From assembly GCA_017617125.1 (NCBI GenBank), contig JAFZWY010000056.1:62001-126000 (forward strand): a stretch of DNA of 64,000 bases, written 5' to 3'. The notes below the pieces were generated by a model. It made no database searches. It saw only the letters and a list, made by a program, of their open reading frames with translations, and was not told where the DNA came from. Shown here piece after piece: positions 25,641-34,397 of this stretch. The stretch comes from Bacteroidales bacterium. GTDB taxonomy: Bacteria; Bacteroidota; Bacteroidia; Bacteroidales; ML635J-15. Numbering within the stretch: position 1 is the stretch's first letter; each line of letters begins with the position of its first letter. Position numbers and translations under genes: made by a program.

Positions 25641-27527
25641 CTACTTTTTGTCGAGACTTTCGAATACCGAATTGTTGCTGATGAATTCGGGAACAATCTT
25701 CTTCATTTCGGCAACTATTTCCATATCGTCGCGCGATGGTGCCACCTCGATAAGATGTTCGATAGGTTTTGCAACCTCATCGTGATTGTATACACGGACT
25801 TTTGCAACCATAATCTGCTTATTCTCAGTAGGAATTGTATTTTCCTTTGTAGCAAGGAGTTCTTCGTACAACTTTTCGCCTGGACGCAGTCCTGTATATT
25901 TGATTTCGATATCGCTGCCAACCTTGAGACCCGACAACAGAATCATCTTTTCGGCCAATTTTGCAATCTTTACAGGCTGACCCATATCGAAAATGAAGAT
26001 TTCGCCGCCAGTACCCATATTTCCTGCTATCAGCACAAGCTGGCAGGCTTCTGGAATTGTCATGAAGAAGCGTGTTATTTCGGGGTCGGTAACTGTTATT
26101 GGGCCGCCATTCTCGATCTGCTTGCGGAAACGAGGAATTACCGAACCATTTGAACCCAAAACATTACCGAATCGAGTGGTAATGAACTGAGTGGAAACAT
26201 TTTCACGATTGTTGAGCGACTGGGTGTAGATTTCGGCGATACGCTTGCTTGCGCCCATGACATTGGTGGGATTCACGGCTTTGTCGGTACTTACCATGAC
26301 AAACTTCCATGCTCCATACTTTACAGCAGTGTCGGCAAGAATCTTAGTTCCCATCACATTGGTTATCACAGCCTCGGCGGGATGGTTTTCCATCATCGGG
26401 ACATGCTTGTACGCAGCAGCATGATATACAATTTCAGGCTTGTACTTTTCGAATACCTGGTCTACAAGTTGCCTGTCGCGCACATCGCCTATTACAATCT
26501 CAATGTTACTGAATTTATAGTCCTCGCGTATTTCGAGTTCAATGTCGTACAAAGGCGACTCGGCGCAGTCGAACAGAATTATCGACTTTGGACTGAACCT
26601 TGTAAGCTGCCTTACAATTTCGCTACCTATCGAACCGGCTGCTCCCGTAACCATGATAACCTTACCGCCAATGTTACGGTTCATGTCGTTCTGGTCGATG
26701 CGAATTTCGGGACGTTCAAGCAAATCTTCAATTTTAAACTTACGCAACTGATTTACCGACAGTTCGCCATTAACCCATGTAGTAACCTCGGGAATTGTGC
26801 GTACATCCACATTGTGCGCCAAGCAAATATCGAGTACAAAGTTCTTGCGAGCCACAGAAAGGCTACGTTCAGATATGATGAGCAACGACACATTCTTCTC
26901 CTCGATTATGCCCTTGAGGTCCTTGAGATGGTATATGCGCAGTCCGTCGATTTTATTTCCTGCCACGCGCTGATGATGCTCGACAAAGCCTACAACCTTG
27001 TATTGCGACCTGCGGTCACGCTCGATAGCTCGCTTTGTGGTCTGGGCAAGGTTGCTCATACCGTATATAAGCACATTGACATCTGCCTTCTGCTGTATAT
27101 TGTATTCGAGATATAAAATCTTTATCAGCAGTCTTGAAAAAATAAGCGTTGAAGCAGATATGAAAGTATCGATAATGATAATCGAGAGAGGAATAAAATA
27201 TTTTCCAAGAATTGCCAGGCCAATTACATCAGCAAGGAGAAGAACAGCGGAACCACATACAATCACGACCACTATTCTTATTATGTCGTGCATACCGGTA
27301 TACCTTACCATTCCCGAATACGTCTTGCCGATAAGGAACGAAATTGCCCTTACCAATATTACCATCAGTATCGCTATCGGCATTATGGTTCTCTCGGTTT
27401 CAACAATATGAAAGTTGAACCTCAGATAGTAGGCAAGAAGTATTGATCCGAAACACATTACAGTGTCGATCAAGAACACGACCCATCGCGGGGTAATTCG
27501 CCTTAATATGTTAATGTTTGGTGTCAT
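25641..27527 (-). CDS. CapD/PglF-type nucleoside-diphosphate-sugar dehydratase (membrane-anchored)
   Basis: The 628-residue protein has four N-terminal membrane helices (~15-130), a CoA-binding-like linker and a C-terminal short-chain dehydrogenase domain. NAD binds at VTGAAGSIGSEI (~residue 295), and the family signature STDKAVNPTNVMGASKR is present. The region VMENHPAEAV and the C-terminal LRPGEKLYEELL are also typical. Such enzymes make UDP-4-keto-6-deoxy-hexosamines for O-antigen, capsule or glycoprotein sugars. It is the last gene of the holB-ricT-gldH operon and overlaps the preceding methyltransferase gene by 4 bases. Confidence 0.93.
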   Translation of the reverse strand: MTPNINILRRITPRWVVFLIDTVMCFGSILLAYYLRFNFHIVETERTIMPIAILMVILVRAISFLIGKTYSGMVRYTGMHDIIRIVVVIVCGSAVLLLADVIGLAILGKYFIPLSIIIIDTFISASTLIFSRLLIKILYLEYNIQQKADVNVLIYGMSNLAQTTKRAIERDRRSQYKVVGFVEHHQRVAGNKIDGLRIYHLKDLKGIIEEKNVSLLIISERSLSVARKNFVLDICLAHNVDVRTIPEVTTWVNGELSVNQLRKFKIEDLLERPEIRIDQNDMNRNIGGKVIMVTGAAGSIGSEIVRQLTRFSPKSIILFDCAESPLYDIELEIREDYKFSNIEIVIGDVRDRQLVDQVFEKYKPEIVYHAAAYKHVPMMENHPAEAVITNVMGTKILADTAVKYGAWKFVMVSTDKAVNPTNVMGASKRIAEIYTQSLNNRENVSTQFITTRFGNVLGSNGSVIPRFRKQIENGGPITVTDPEITRFFMTIPEACQLVLIAGNMGTGGEIFIFDMGQPVKIAKLAEKMILLSGLKVGSDIEIKYTGLRPGEKLYEELLATKENTIPTENKQIMVAKVRVYNHDEVAKPIEHLIEVAPSRDDMEIVAEMKKIVPEFISNNSVFESLDKK

Positions 27528-28153
27528 GATTTCCGTAGTATGATAACCCTGTGGTTGTCGTTATATAATTGCTTGAAATTGTATGTCTGGCAAATATAGT
27601 TTATTGTTTCATTGCTATAAAAGCATACATGTGTGGGATCGTTCTTGTAGTACCAGGTGGCGAAATCAGTCGAATCGCCCATCAGTTCGGTCATTAGGCC
27701 CAAGATTCCATTGCTGTTGAGCATGGCACATATCTTTTCTACTTCCTTCCTGGGGTTGAAAAAATGTTCGAAGCATTCGGTTGCAAAAACGAAATCGTAT
27801 TTAGCATCAGCCTTGCACTCGGGAAAGAAAAAAGGATCGTAATAATCGCATTTCAGGCCTTTATCCTCGACCAACTTGGCGAGCACCGGATTTGGTCCGC
27901 AACCATAGTCCAAACCATTCATTCCCGCATTAAGGTATTGCATCGAAGGCTCTATTACACGACCAAGGAACGCAACATACCCTTCATCGTCGATGCTGTT
28001 TTGGTGGAACGAATAGCGTTTCTTTTCCTCGTCGGCATCCAAATGATCGCTAATATCCATATACAACAGTCCGCACCTGCCACAAACATGGTAGTTTCGT
28101 CCACCAGCAGCGAACGTTTTTTCTTCGGGCATATTGCATAACGGACAATTCAT
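27524..28153 (-). CDS. Class I SAM-dependent methyltransferase with N-terminal zinc ribbon
   Basis: The 209-residue protein starts with a CPLC...CGRC four-cysteine knuckle (residues 3-26) and continues as a Rossmann methyltransferase. Motif I is GLDYGCGPNPVLAKLV and the acidic motif near ECFEHFFNP is typical of the UbiE/type-11 group. The substrate is unknown; the fused capD-like neighbour suggests sugar or polysaccharide chemistry, but that is only context. It lies 2 bases after gldH and overlaps the next gene by 4. Confidence 0.85.
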   Translation of the reverse strand: MNCPLCNMPEEKTFAAGGRNYHVCGRCGLLYMDISDHLDADEEKKRYSFHQNSIDDEGYVAFLGRVIEPSMQYLNAGMNGLDYGCGPNPVLAKLVEDKGLKCDYYDPFFFPECKADAKYDFVFATECFEHFFNPRKEVEKICAMLNSNGILGLMTELMGDSTDFATWYYKNDPTHVCFYSNETINYICQTYNFKQLYNDNHRVIILRKS

Positions 28154-28155
28154 AG

Positions 28156-28635
28156 CTATTCGTCGTTATCGGCAAGTTCAATACGCAAGCCCATATCCAT
28201 AATACCGACAAGGTTCTCTACACGCATTGCCTGATTGAACTCGACATGGTATTTACCAGGGGCTGCAAAACGTACGTTCTTCTTCCACAATGTCTGATTA
28301 TCCCAAATATCGCCCAGTCCGCTTCCTTGCCACTTTCCGTGTTCGTCGGCAAGCACGCACTGGATAGTATCCACTGCCTTTTGTCCGCTTGGCGCCCACG
28401 AATCAATAAAAAGCCATAGGTTGCTGTATGGATACTGGTTTGCATGCCTTACGTTGATATAAATATCATGCAATGCAGTGGTGTCGGTTATCTCGAACTC
28501 AAACCGCAACGGCGAAGAAGCGTTCCATACATAGTCGTCGACTTCGACGTACTCCTCGTACACCTTACGTCCGTCACACGAGGCAAGGCCCGCACATAAA
28601 GCAATTGCTGCAAATATCACAATCAGTCTTCTCAT
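28156..28635 (-). CDS. gldH: Gliding motility lipoprotein GldH
   Basis: The 159-residue protein carries a lipoprotein signal (MRRLIVIFAAIALCAGLASC) with the lipidated Cys at position 20. The mature part has the GldH signature, including DVYIN-like HDIYINVRHANQYPYSNLW and GSGLGDIWDNQ. GldH is an outer-membrane lipoprotein conserved in Bacteroidetes with type IX secretion or gliding. It is packed between ricT and a methyltransferase gene with 2-base gaps. The holB-ricT-gldH order is shared widely in the phylum, which supports the call. Confidence 0.93.
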   Translation of the reverse strand: MRRLIVIFAAIALCAGLASCDGRKVYEEYVEVDDYVWNASSPLRFEFEITDTTALHDIYINVRHANQYPYSNLWLFIDSWAPSGQKAVDTIQCVLADEHGKWQGSGLGDIWDNQTLWKKNVRFAAPGKYHVEFNQAMRVENLVGIMDMGLRIELADNDE

Positions 28636-28637
28636 AG

Positions 28638-29816
28638 CTATTCAGTTTTCTCGGGTGCGGGATTATTATTGTTTTCCGGCTTTTGTTGTCCGTTCTGTTT
28701 CTTATTGCGGTTACGGTTCTTGTTCTTCGACTTTGGCTTCTTAGCTTTGTCGAAACGCGTAATGCTTTCCGAATTAAGCTCGTCGGTATAAGAAATTGAA
28801 CGGGAACCAGTCTTTTCCATCTCGAAGACATTCTCTGGCAGAATACCCTTTTTGTTCTGCTCGACAATACTCTTTACTGTATCCACATCGAGAATTTTCA
28901 CCGTAGGGATGTCGTTTATGCGGACTTCGTAGTACATCTGTCTCTTGAAAATATCGTTCTTGATATGGTGGGCATCGCCTTCCTTTGTCCTGAGAACCGA
29001 AGCATTCTCAGGGAAGTCCTTGCGGGCATCGAGATATACGCCAAGTTCGTAGTTGAGGCAGCATTTCAGCTTACTGCACTGTCCGGCCAGTTTCTGCGGA
29101 TTAAGGGTAAGTTCCTGCAGACGTGCCGAAGTAGTGGAAACCGAATTAAAATCGGACATCCATGTAGTGCAGCAAAGTTCCCTTCCGCACGGACCGATTC
29201 CGCCAATTCTGCCGGCTTCCTGACGCGCACCGATCTGCTTCATTTCGATGCGGATATGGAATTCCTCGGCCATACGCTTAATGAGTTCGCGGAAATCGAC
29301 ACGCTCTTCGGCGATATAGTAGAAAATAGCCTTGGTCTTGTCGCCCTGGAATTCGGTGTCGCCGATTTTCATCGACAAGTTCAGTTCCTCTGCGAGTTCG
29401 CGTGTGCGAAGCATTGTCGGTCGTTCGAGAGCTATGGCCTCCTGCCATTTCTTGATATCGTTGGCACGGGCTTTGCGATAAATTTTCTTGACGTCGGCGA
29501 GCCTCAGATTTTTCTGCTTGCGCATCTGGTAGCAAGCTATCTGTCCTATTGCCGAAACGATTCCGATATCGTGTCCCGGTGACGATTCGACAGCAACAAT
29601 ATCGCCGACCTGCAAAGGCAAGTCCAGGTTGTTCTCGTATATGCCCTTGCGCGTATTCTTGAATCTGACCTCAACATACCGCGACTGTGCCAGCGGATCG
29701 TTGATGTCGGACAGCCAGTCGTATACGTCAAGCTTGTTGCAGCAGCCTTTTGCCGAAAACGAGCAGCAGCTATCGTCGCAATTGTCTATCGGGGTGTTTA
29801 TAATTCTGTCTTCCAT
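28638..29816 (-). CDS. ricT: PSP1-domain protein (RicT family)
   Basis: The 392-residue protein has the PSP1 C-terminal domain around ANDIKKWQEAIALERPTM to RIGGIGPCGRELCC. The conserved cysteines (GPCGRELCC, GQCSKLKCCLNYE) resemble those with which RicT joins the iron-sulphur RicAFT complex in Bacillus, which modulates mRNA processing. In Bacteroidetes its partners and task are not established. The C-terminal ~70 residues are a Lys/Asn-rich, probably disordered tail (KSKNKNRNRNKKQNG). It is one base from holB and two from gldH. Confidence 0.88.
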   Translation of the reverse strand: MEDRIINTPIDNCDDSCCSFSAKGCCNKLDVYDWLSDINDPLAQSRYVEVRFKNTRKGIYENNLDLPLQVGDIVAVESSPGHDIGIVSAIGQIACYQMRKQKNLRLADVKKIYRKARANDIKKWQEAIALERPTMLRTRELAEELNLSMKIGDTEFQGDKTKAIFYYIAEERVDFRELIKRMAEEFHIRIEMKQIGARQEAGRIGGIGPCGRELCCTTWMSDFNSVSTTSARLQELTLNPQKLAGQCSKLKCCLNYELGVYLDARKDFPENASVLRTKEGDAHHIKNDIFKRQMYYEVRINDIPTVKILDVDTVKSIVEQNKKGILPENVFEMEKTGSRSISYTDELNSESITRFDKAKKPKSKNKNRNRNKKQNGQQKPENNNNPAPEKTE

Positions 29817-29817
29817 C

Positions 29818-30942
29818 CTATTTACGTATTATTTTCATTATGTTGAACGCAGTATCGGTAAATATTATCTCCGAATTGCCATTGCGCTCAATCTGGTAAT
29901 ATGAGTCGTTAAAAATTGTTGTATATGAATCAATGTTCCTTTCGTTTATGCAACGCGAAAAATTCACCGAAAAGTCTTCTTCCTCCTTCGTCAGATAGGC
30001 AACGTCGGCATTGACATTTCTTACGAAGTTCTCCCTTCCCATTATCAGGCAGTAGTTGATAAAACTTTTCTGGCGTTCGCGCGACAATTTCGAAATTGAC
30101 TTTGCAAAGTCGAATGCCGAAACCACGTCGTACTTGTAGCAGATTCGCATAAGCGACTTGAAGTTATCGAAGTTGAACGCATTCTCCTCGTCCTGTTCAA
30201 TCTGCTGTCGTGCCTCCAGGAAACTTCCGTTGCTAATCTTCACGACGTCGGCTGCCTCGGCCTCGCTGATGCCGAACTTTTCGACAAGAGCCTGTCTCAA
30301 AGGTTCGTCGGCAATACCCAGCACCTTGACAGGCTGCGTACGCGACTGTATTGTCGGCAAAATATCCTCGCGATTGTTGCTTACAAGCATGAAAACTGTA
30401 TTTAGAGGCGGCTCTTCAAGCACCTTCAGGATCTTGTTGGCGCATTCGGTATTCATTTTCTCGGGCAGCCAGATTATCATTACCTTGTAGTCGGACTCAT
30501 AGGTTTTCAAGCTGACCTTTTTGATAATTTCCGACGATTCGGCCGCATAAATCTGGCATTGCTTGTTTTCGCTCTGCAAGTTGTTTGTCCAGTCGCGATA
30601 CGAAAAGTACGGGCTCTTGTTGACCATTGGTCGCCACAAGTCGATATACGTATCGCTCACTGCCTTGTTCTGCGAACTCGACGATGTGATATACGGGAAA
30701 ACGAAATGCAAGTCGGGATGTATGAGTTTTTCGTACTTGAGGCAACTTGGGCAATGTCCGCAACTGTCGTTTTCCTCCTTGTTTTCGCACGAAAGGTACT
30801 GGGCGAACGCTATCGCCAGCGCCATCTTTCCGACTCCAGGCGCTCCATAGAACAAATAGCTGTGGCTTACGCGGTTGTCCTTGTACGCCTGCACGAGCCT
30901 GCTCTTTATTTCGTCCTGTCCTATAACGTCCTTGAATCTCAT
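29818..30942 (-). CDS. holB: DNA polymerase III subunit delta'
   Basis: I chose the ATG at 30942 (MRFKDVIGQDEIKSRL), giving 374 residues; an in-frame start at 30969 would add nine non-conserved residues. The clamp-loader ATPase domain has Walker A GAPGVGKM and a zinc knuckle with four Cys (CENKEENDSCGHCPSC). The SRTQPV block and the C-terminal oligomerisation region follow. Delta' is the stator of the clamp loader that places the beta clamp on DNA. It opens the five-gene operon ending with the capD-like gene. Confidence 0.92.
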   Translation of the reverse strand: MRFKDVIGQDEIKSRLVQAYKDNRVSHSYLFYGAPGVGKMALAIAFAQYLSCENKEENDSCGHCPSCLKYEKLIHPDLHFVFPYITSSSSQNKAVSDTYIDLWRPMVNKSPYFSYRDWTNNLQSENKQCQIYAAESSEIIKKVSLKTYESDYKVMIIWLPEKMNTECANKILKVLEEPPLNTVFMLVSNNREDILPTIQSRTQPVKVLGIADEPLRQALVEKFGISEAEAADVVKISNGSFLEARQQIEQDEENAFNFDNFKSLMRICYKYDVVSAFDFAKSISKLSRERQKSFINYCLIMGRENFVRNVNADVAYLTKEEEDFSVNFSRCINERNIDSYTTIFNDSYYQIERNGNSEIIFTDTAFNIMKIIRK

Positions 30943-31018
30943 TTTGCCAAATTCGAAAACAAACTGCAAATATAGACAAAAATCCCGACCTATCCGTAAT
31001 GATTTCTAATTTTTGATT

Positions 31019-31054
31019 ACAAAAAAAAGAGATGAGCAAAAAACTCATCTCTTT
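31019..31054 (-). terminator. Rho-independent terminator of tRNA-Leu
   Basis: On the minus strand AAAGAGATGAG pairs with CTCATCTCTTT across a TTTTTTG loop and is followed by a U-run. It starts two bases after the tRNA 3' end. Confidence 0.9.
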
Positions 31055-31055
31055 G

Positions 31056-31139
31056 TACCCGGGGCCGGGGTCGAACCGGCACTCCAGTGAAGGAACTGGT
31101 GTTTGAGACCAGCGCGTCTACCGATTCCGCCACCCGGGC
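31056..31139 (-). tRNA. tRNA-Leu (anticodon CAA)
   Basis: Read on the minus strand, the acceptor GCCCGGG pairs with CCCGGGT (the first pair is G-U). The D-arm GGCGGAATCGGTAGACGC, anticodon arm CTGGT/ACCAG with loop CTCAAAC (anticodon CAA), a long variable arm TTCCTTCACTGGA and T-arm GCCGGTTCGACCCCGGC are all present. The long variable arm marks a class II tRNA. CCA is not encoded. Confidence 0.95.
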
Positions 31140-31276
31140 ATTCGGTATGCCTTTTGGGATTGCAAAAGTACTACATTTTTTTGATTTCAAAGCATTTTTT
31201 TTGATTTTGTGAGAAAAATTAGACAATACACTCAAAACTAACAAGTTAACCAGTTGCAAATTACTCACTTTTTCAG

Positions 31277-31301
31277 ATCTTGACACAAGTTCAAGATGAC
31301 A
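31277..31301. repeat. Dispersed palindrome, ACAAG-loop family copy
   Basis: ATCTTGAC-ACAAG-TTCAAGAT followed by GACA. It shares loop, length and 3' GACA with the copy at 48213 and corresponds to the inverted copy at 61143. It lies in the rsmG/tRNA-Leu interval. Confidence 0.65.
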
Positions 31302-31320
31302 AAAAGGAGAAAAGAAACGA

Positions 31321-31932
31321 TTATAAATTCAAGTATATTATCTTTTTAGTCTCGAAGAATTCCTCGTCGAAGAAGTCGGAAATATTCGTAACCGAATAGT
31401 TTTTCATTCCTTTCAGCTCGTCGTCGAAATCACCGCCCTTGAGGTAGATAATCGAACGCTCTGTGGAACGAGGATTCAGCACATTGCGGGTCATCTTAAC
31501 GAAATCAGGAAAAGCAGTAACAGCACGGCTGACTATGCAGTCGTACTTGGCTGGCAAAAGTTCGGCACGAATCTTCATGGCTTCCACGTTGTCAAGTCCA
31601 AGAGCTTCGGAAATACCATTTACCACCTTGATTTTCTTTTCGATGCTATCGACAAGCGTAAACTTTGTCTCGGGGAACATTATTGCCAGAGGAATACCTG
31701 GGAATCCACCACCCGTACCGACATCAAGAACAAGTTCGCCTGACTTGAACTGCTTTACTTTCGCTATGGCCATCGAATGCAGTATGTGGTGGACGAAGAT
31801 ATTGTCGGTGTCCTTGCGGCTGATTACATTTATTTTCTCATTCCACTCGCGCACAAGTGATTCCAGCTTTATCAAGCTAGCAACCTGCGTATCACTTAGT
31901 TCCGGGAAATATATTTTAATCTTTTCTAACAT
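31321..31932 (-). CDS. rsmG: 16S rRNA (guanine527-N7)-methyltransferase RsmG
   Basis: The 203-residue enzyme methylates N7 of G527 in the 530 loop of 16S rRNA. The SAM-binding signature LDVGTGGGFPGIPLAI and the following LVDSIEKKIKVV are characteristic of RsmG/GidB. The length is normal. Its start overlaps the end of the ECF sigma factor gene by 17 bases, making it the last gene of the operon that begins with the nitroreductase. Confidence 0.96.
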   Translation of the reverse strand: MLEKIKIYFPELSDTQVASLIKLESLVREWNEKINVISRKDTDNIFVHHILHSMAIAKVKQFKSGELVLDVGTGGGFPGIPLAIMFPETKFTLVDSIEKKIKVVNGISEALGLDNVEAMKIRAELLPAKYDCIVSRAVTAFPDFVKMTRNVLNPRSTERSIIYLKGGDFDDELKGMKNYSVTNISDFFDEEFFETKKIIYLNL

Positions 31933-32485
31933 CTTTCGACAATTCTACAAGTTTTAACTTGGCCTGATGTATCCTGTTCTTCACTATCGACAGCGAAATT
32001 CCCAGTTCGTGGGCAATCTCCTCGTATTTCATGCCGGCACCTTTCATCAGCAATATTTTCTGTTCGTATTCCGAAAGCCGTCCCAGCAGAGAATCGAAGT
32101 ATGCCTGGCGCTCCTTCTCGATGAGCGAAGTTTCGGGTGTACTGTCGTCGGTAATTGTCACCATGCCAGCATTTTGCGGCTGTGGCAGATTATATCTCTT
32201 GCACCAGTCGAGGTAGGTATTCTTGGCGATTGTGAACACCCAGGTGCGGAAACTGGCCTCACGTTCCTCGTCGTATGAGTCCATAGACTTCCAGATCTTT
32301 TGCAGCGACATGATTGTTACATCGTCGGCATCGTCGCCCTGACATCCACGAGAAACAAGAAAATTCTTTATTTCCGTCTGGTAACGTCTAAACAAACACG
32401 AACTTGCCATTTCGTCGCCCGAAATAACCAAATCCTTAAGTTTCAAGTCGTCAAATTCCTCAAGTTCGTGAGTTCTCTTTACCAT
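31916..32485 (-). CDS. ECF-type RNA polymerase sigma factor
   Basis: The 189-residue protein has sigma-70 region 2 (~25-95, SFRTWVFTIAKNTYLDWCKRY) and region 4 (~135-185, EEIAHELGISLSIVKNRIHQAKLKL). No anti-sigma factor gene is adjacent; both neighbours are enzymes. It would redirect RNA polymerase to a small regulon, so far unknown. It overlaps the glycosyltransferase gene by 7 bases and rsmG by 17, so it is made from the same message. Confidence 0.92.
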   Translation of the reverse strand: MVKRTHELEEFDDLKLKDLVISGDEMASSCLFRRYQTEIKNFLVSRGCQGDDADDVTIMSLQKIWKSMDSYDEEREASFRTWVFTIAKNTYLDWCKRYNLPQPQNAGMVTITDDSTPETSLIEKERQAYFDSLLGRLSEYEQKILLMKGAGMKYEEIAHELGISLSIVKNRIHQAKLKLVELSKDVRKD

Positions 32486-33558
32486 TCCGTTTTCCGATTA
32501 AATATTTTGTACACCAACAATGTGAAATAAAAAAACGGCGCAAAGATATCAAATATCAGCGACATAAATAAATTGAAATCCGTTTTTGTCGTATTGCAGA
32601 ACTTAGCGTGCGAAAGCAATACAAACAGCAGGCGTACCGCCATAAAAGCAATAGCAAACTGCCAGCTTATAAACAGCATGGCAATAGCCGCAGCAAAAAA
32701 CAAACTGCGTGAAACAATTTCTCCTCCCGACAAGAATTTGTCGATCAGGCTATACCGCGTCGATGTGCTTACATGTCTTGATTTCTGTCTCAGGAGTTCT
32801 CCGAAAGTCCCTTTTGCCGGTGAAATTGTCTTTGCCTCTGGAGAAAAGCAAACGGTTGGACGGATATGCCTTGCTGCTTCCTTGACAAAAAGATCGTCGT
32901 CGCCCGAGGCGATATCGGAATGGGTGCCGAAACCGCCGAGTGTGTCCCAAAGTTTCCGTGAATATGCAATGTTTCGCCCCACGGCCATATAGGCGTGCCC
33001 TAGCGAGGCAAATCCGAGGTATTGCATGGCAATAAGCGCTGCATCATACGATGAAAAACGAGCAGAGAATGTTCTTCCCGACAGTTCTCCGTAGCCTATC
33101 ACAAGCGGATTTACCTCATCGAAGCGCGACATCATTCCAGCAAGCCAAAACTCCGAAAAAGGACGGCAATCGGCATCGGTAAAAACCAAATGTCCGTAGG
33201 TGGCAGCGCGGATACCGCACGAAAGAGCGTTTTTTTTGCCTTTACCATCATTTTTGACAAGTTTTATGCTACAAGGAGATGTATTCTGCAATTTTGAAAC
33301 GTATTCGCATGTCCCGTCTGTGGAATTGTCATCGACAATCACGATTTCAAATTCGGGATATTTCTGACTGATTACGTATTGTAAGTTCGATTTTAGGTTT
33401 TGCAATTCGTTTCTGCAAGCGATTATTACAGAAACGGGGGGCACGTCATCCTTATGACTCTCTTCATCTTTCCGCACCACAACAGCAGGCAGTATGTAGA
33501 ATACCGCCTGAATGAGAAGCAGAAGCAATAATATGAAAGAAAGAATGATGAGAGGCAT
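32479..33558 (-). CDS. Membrane-bound family 2 glycosyltransferase
   Basis: The 359-residue protein has an N-terminal membrane helix (MPLIILSFILLLLLLIQAVF) and a GT-A catalytic domain. VSVIIACRNE, the DDNSTDGT motif and the TDADCRP (DxD-like) motif mark it. Two or more hydrophobic segments close the protein (RSLFFAAAIAMLFISWQFAIAF). It should transfer a sugar from a nucleotide donor at the inner membrane; donor and acceptor are unknown. It lies 5 bases after mazG and overlaps the sigma factor gene by 7. Confidence 0.9.
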   Translation of the reverse strand: MPLIILSFILLLLLLIQAVFYILPAVVVRKDEESHKDDVPPVSVIIACRNELQNLKSNLQYVISQKYPEFEIVIVDDNSTDGTCEYVSKLQNTSPCSIKLVKNDGKGKKNALSCGIRAATYGHLVFTDADCRPFSEFWLAGMMSRFDEVNPLVIGYGELSGRTFSARFSSYDAALIAMQYLGFASLGHAYMAVGRNIAYSRKLWDTLGGFGTHSDIASGDDDLFVKEAARHIRPTVCFSPEAKTISPAKGTFGELLRQKSRHVSTSTRYSLIDKFLSGGEIVSRSLFFAAAIAMLFISWQFAIAFMAVRLLFVLLSHAKFCNTTKTDFNLFMSLIFDIFAPFFYFTLLVYKIFNRKTEW

Positions 33559-33563
33559 TTCCC

Positions 33564-34340
33564 CTACTTATACAGTTTCTTCGATTCCTCCCAGATTTCA
33601 TCCATTTCCGCCAATGTCATATCCTTGAGGTCGCGACCTTGCTGTATGGTCTTTTCCTCGAGGTAGCCGAAACGGTTCTTGAACTTGCGGTTTGTACGTT
33701 CGAGTGCAGTATCTGGATTTACACCATAGAGACGGGCGGCATTTATTACCGAAAACAGCAAATCGCCAAATTCGGCTTCTATCTTGTCCTGATTGTCGGA
33801 AATAGCCGTTTCGAGAAGCACTTCGTTGTATTCCTCGTTAAGTTTGTCCCACACCTGCTCACGCTTTTCCCAGTCGAAGCCGACACCACGTGCTTTGTCC
33901 TGCATTCGGTAAGCCTTTATTATCGACGGCAGCGATTCCGGCACTCCGCCAAGAACGGTCTTCTTGGGAGCTTCCTTCAGTTTTATGCGTTCCCAGTTTT
34001 CCTTTACCTGCTCTGCGGTTTCGGCTTTAACGTCGCCAAAAATATGAGGATGACGGAATATCAGTTTCTCACAAATGCCATGAATAACATCGTACAACTC
34101 GAACTGTCCCATTTCCTTGCCTATCTTGGCATAAAAAGCAACGTGCAGAAGTACATCGCCGAGTTCTTTTTTCACCTCATCGGCATCATCGTTCAACAAT
34201 GCATCCGAGAGCTCGTAAACTTCCTCTATCGTCTGTATGCGCAAGCTTTCGTTTGTCTGCTTGCGGTCCCACGGACATTTCTCGCGCAGTTCGTCAAGTA
34301 TCTCAATTAATCGCTGAAATTCCTTTAAAGTCTTTTCCAT
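33564..34340 (-). CDS. mazG: Nucleoside triphosphate pyrophosphohydrolase MazG
   Basis: The start at 34340 (MEKTLKEFQRLIEIL) gives 258 residues; an in-frame start at 34364 is less likely. Two MazG repeats are visible. Each has a metal-binding EExxE + ExxD arrangement: the first in TIEEVYELSDALL and KKELGDVLLHV, the second in LNEEYNEVLLE and AEFGDLLFSVIN. CPWDRKQT is the usual N-terminal signature. MazG hydrolyses NTPs to NMPs and pyrophosphate, cleaning the nucleotide pool. It sits between the acyltransferase and the glycosyltransferase in the operon. Confidence 0.95.
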   Translation of the reverse strand: MEKTLKEFQRLIEILDELREKCPWDRKQTNESLRIQTIEEVYELSDALLNDDADEVKKELGDVLLHVAFYAKIGKEMGQFELYDVIHGICEKLIFRHPHIFGDVKAETAEQVKENWERIKLKEAPKKTVLGGVPESLPSIIKAYRMQDKARGVGFDWEKREQVWDKLNEEYNEVLLETAISDNQDKIEAEFGDLLFSVINAARLYGVNPDTALERTNRKFKNRFGYLEEKTIQQGRDLKDMTLAEMDEIWEESKKLYK

Positions 34341-34397
34341 CTCGTATAAAATTGTATTTCGCAAAGTTAATGCTAATTTTTATGATTTATCCAGTTA